64,000 nt of DNA from the NCBI RefSeq assembly GCF_002077135.1, contig NZ_LDOS01000002.1, positions 1,513,865 to 1,577,864 of the forward strand, in the 5' to 3' direction. Within the stretch, counting starts at the first letter, position 1, and each line of letters begins with the position of its first letter. This DNA comes from Metallibacterium scheffleri (lineage in GTDB: Bacteria > Pseudomonadota > Gammaproteobacteria > Xanthomonadales > Rhodanobacteraceae). Positions 63,701 to 64,000 of the stretch are shown piece by piece. The notes under the pieces are model-generated. The model was not told where the DNA came from. It ran no database searches and saw only the letters and a list, made by a program, of their open reading frames with translations. The translations under genes and the position numbers were made by a program.

Positions 63701-63933
63701 TCGGGCACGGAGAGCATCGTCGTCGCCAATGGATAGGTGAGCTGGTCCTCGACCACCTGTGGCGGCTGCCCGGTCCAACTCGTCTTCAGGATGACTTGCG
63801 TATCGGAGAGGTCGGGCAAGGCATCGAGCGGGATGTGCAGCGCAGCCCATACCCCCCAGCCGGCGAGCAGCAATGCGCCCATCAGTACCAGCAAGCGGTT
63901 GCGGATGGCGGCGCGGATGATGGCGACGATCAT
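60739..63933 (-). CDS. cusA: CusA/SilA-type heavy-metal RND efflux pump
   Basis: A 1064-residue RND transporter with 12 helices in two halves and two large periplasmic loops. HME-RND signatures include ALPDLSDTQVILKTSWTGQPPQVVEDQLTYPL near the N-terminus, the TM4 segment GAMVDAAVVMIENAHKHLE with acidic proton-relay residues, FMPPLNEGTLLYMPTALPG, and the Met-bearing RVSMQSTGIKSPIGIKVLGP typical of monovalent (Cu+/Ag+) pumps. It extrudes metal with a CusB-type adaptor and an outer-membrane factor. The ATG at 63933 overlaps the stop of the preceding gene, whose Met-rich tail agrees with copper or silver handling. Confidence 0.93.
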   Translation of the reverse strand: MIVAIIRAAIRNRLLVLMGALLLAGWGVWAALHIPLDALPDLSDTQVILKTSWTGQPPQVVEDQLTYPLATTMLSVPDVKAVRAYSSFGYSLVYVIFHSGTNLYWARSRVLEYLSQARARLPQGVDPELGPDATGLGWVYEYALVDRDGTMDLGQLRALQDWYLRYQLKTVPGVAEVASIGGMRRAWQIVVDPVKLAAYGLTLAQVEQAVRVANGATGGSVISQGEADLMVQSIGYLHTREDFDRIPLTTGPGGVPVRLGEVAVVRRGPTLRNGIADLDGQGEVVGGVVIEREGANALKTIEAVKTRIAQLQRSLPKGVAIVPTYDRSQLILEAAHNLREKLLEEFLVVALVCGLFLWHLRSSLVAVVTLPLGVLAAFLVMYYQGVSANLMSLGGIAIAIGAMVDAAVVMIENAHKHLEHWREAQGRDPDGAERWEVIAEAAAEVGPALFVSLLVIALSFVPVFALQGQEGRLFSPLAFTKTYAMAAAAALAVTLVPVLMGYLIRGRIRPENRNPLNRALIRGYRPLLHGALRRSWAVLLGVALVLAASTWPLLHLGSEFMPPLNEGTLLYMPTALPGLSYGKAAQLLQQTDRLLKTVPEVATVFGKAGRAHTATDPAPINMFETTITFKPRSQWPSGMTMAKVQEQLQRAVSGIPGLTPLFVPPIANRVSMQSTGIKSPIGIKVLGPDPAVLQHLANAIVRVAQRVRGVGSAAADQSNGGRYLDVRIRPDAAARYGLTQADLQTIIATAVGGDPIGETVQGRERFPIVLRYPRVQRQSASALRHLLIVAPDGTQLPLDAVATVSVIGGPAMLTSEDGQLANYVYIDNSSSNLGGVVARLQDAIHRQVVLPPGYTLEWAGQYAFLERAVQRLKTIVPLTLLIIFVLIWSVFRRIPEALLIMLTLPFALVGGVWLVWLLGHPVSVATMVGFIALAGVTSELGVVMLLYLRNAWRQRVEAGGADELALDEAIDAGAVLRVRPIAMTAVVILAGLMPIMFGHGAGSEVMRSIAAPMVGGMITAPLLSMLVIPVGYRLLERRRLRVGRPLGADRAATVATRHAERATS

Positions 63934-64000
63934 GGCGTGTGGCCTTTCGTGGACGCTGGCATGGCCATGCCGGGCATGGCGTCCTGTGCCGGTGGCTTCA
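63930..64000 (-). CDS. C-terminal end of a CusB-like adaptor (cut by window edge)
   Basis: Reading upstream from the TGA that overlaps the cusA ATG gives a frame ending KPPAQDAMPGMAMPASTKGHTP. Three Met spaced by Gly/Pro/Ala plus a His form a plausible Cu(I)-binding tail, as found in some adaptors or CusF-like extensions. Only 22 residues are visible. The gene identity is inferred from its position directly before cusA and the 4-nt overlap. Confidence 0.6.
   Translation of the reverse strand, partial: KPPAQDAMPGMAMPASTKGHTP

Overview
This window is a GC-rich, densely coded chromosomal segment. Its gene order points to a gammaproteobacterium of the Xanthomonadales, probably Rhodanobacteraceae-like. 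The main evidence is a long leftward run in which the succinate dehydrogenase genes lead directly into sdhE, ygfX, lolC, lolD, comEC, exbB, exbD, msbA and lpxK, an arrangement known from Xanthomonas relatives. I cannot name the species. No rRNA, tRNA, CRISPR array or prophage was seen.

Layout. 1-13595 (minus) is almost one continuous transcript-like block: an SDHAF4-type assembly factor, sdhCDAB, the FAD-assembly factor sdhE, ygfX, lipoprotein export (lolC, lolD), DNA uptake (comEC), an ExbB/ExbD proton channel, lipid A export and synthesis (msbA, lpxK), and then the 5' part of a Mg2+ P-type ATPase cut by the window edge. 13671-16896 holds ygfZ, a SleB-like cell-wall hydrolase, a glycine-zipper lipoprotein and tatD. 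16938-21724 is a drug-efflux operon (marR, outer-membrane factor, emrA, emrB) with overlapping genes and a palindromic operator candidate. 21800-27338 is a mixture of housekeeping and redox genes: tcdA, a c'-like cytochrome, an Mpo1-like protein, a secreted protein of unknown function, pirin, an old yellow enzyme and an alpha/beta hydrolase.

27442-34573 contains a membrane diguanylate cyclase, a cold-shock gene with a partly duplicated terminator, a second glycine-zipper protein, an unknown protein with a histone-H1-like tail, a plant-type asparaginase and an OmpR/EnvZ-type two-component pair preceded by a cluster of short repeats. 34606-38433 is the conserved tesA-ybbA-ybbP locus. 38553-40745 is a coupled nucleotide-housekeeping set (nudE, cysQ, mazG). 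40829-48200 carries bioA, rsmE, mdh, an aspartate aminotransferase, glsB-type, cyclophilin and typA genes. 48411-53301 has a haem-oxygenase-like diiron enzyme with its own promoter, a GGDEF-EAL protein, an HdeD-like protein and a Dph6-like PP-loop enzyme.

The only clear mobile element is a group II intron (53394-55239, minus) inserted at the edge of a REP/BIME-like palindromic repeat. Removing it rebuilds a tandem 12-bp repeat, which supports both boundaries. To its right lie an unknown gene next to an SPFH gene, a DUF6159 membrane protein, a secreted prolyl oligopeptidase, and a CusA-type metal efflux pump preceded by the Met-rich end of its adaptor.

The most promising unexplained items are the SPFH pair, the haem-oxygenase-like enzyme, the 258-residue HEEVE protein and the intron/REP junction. 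Nothing here is convincingly a wholly new multi-gene defence or metabolic system.
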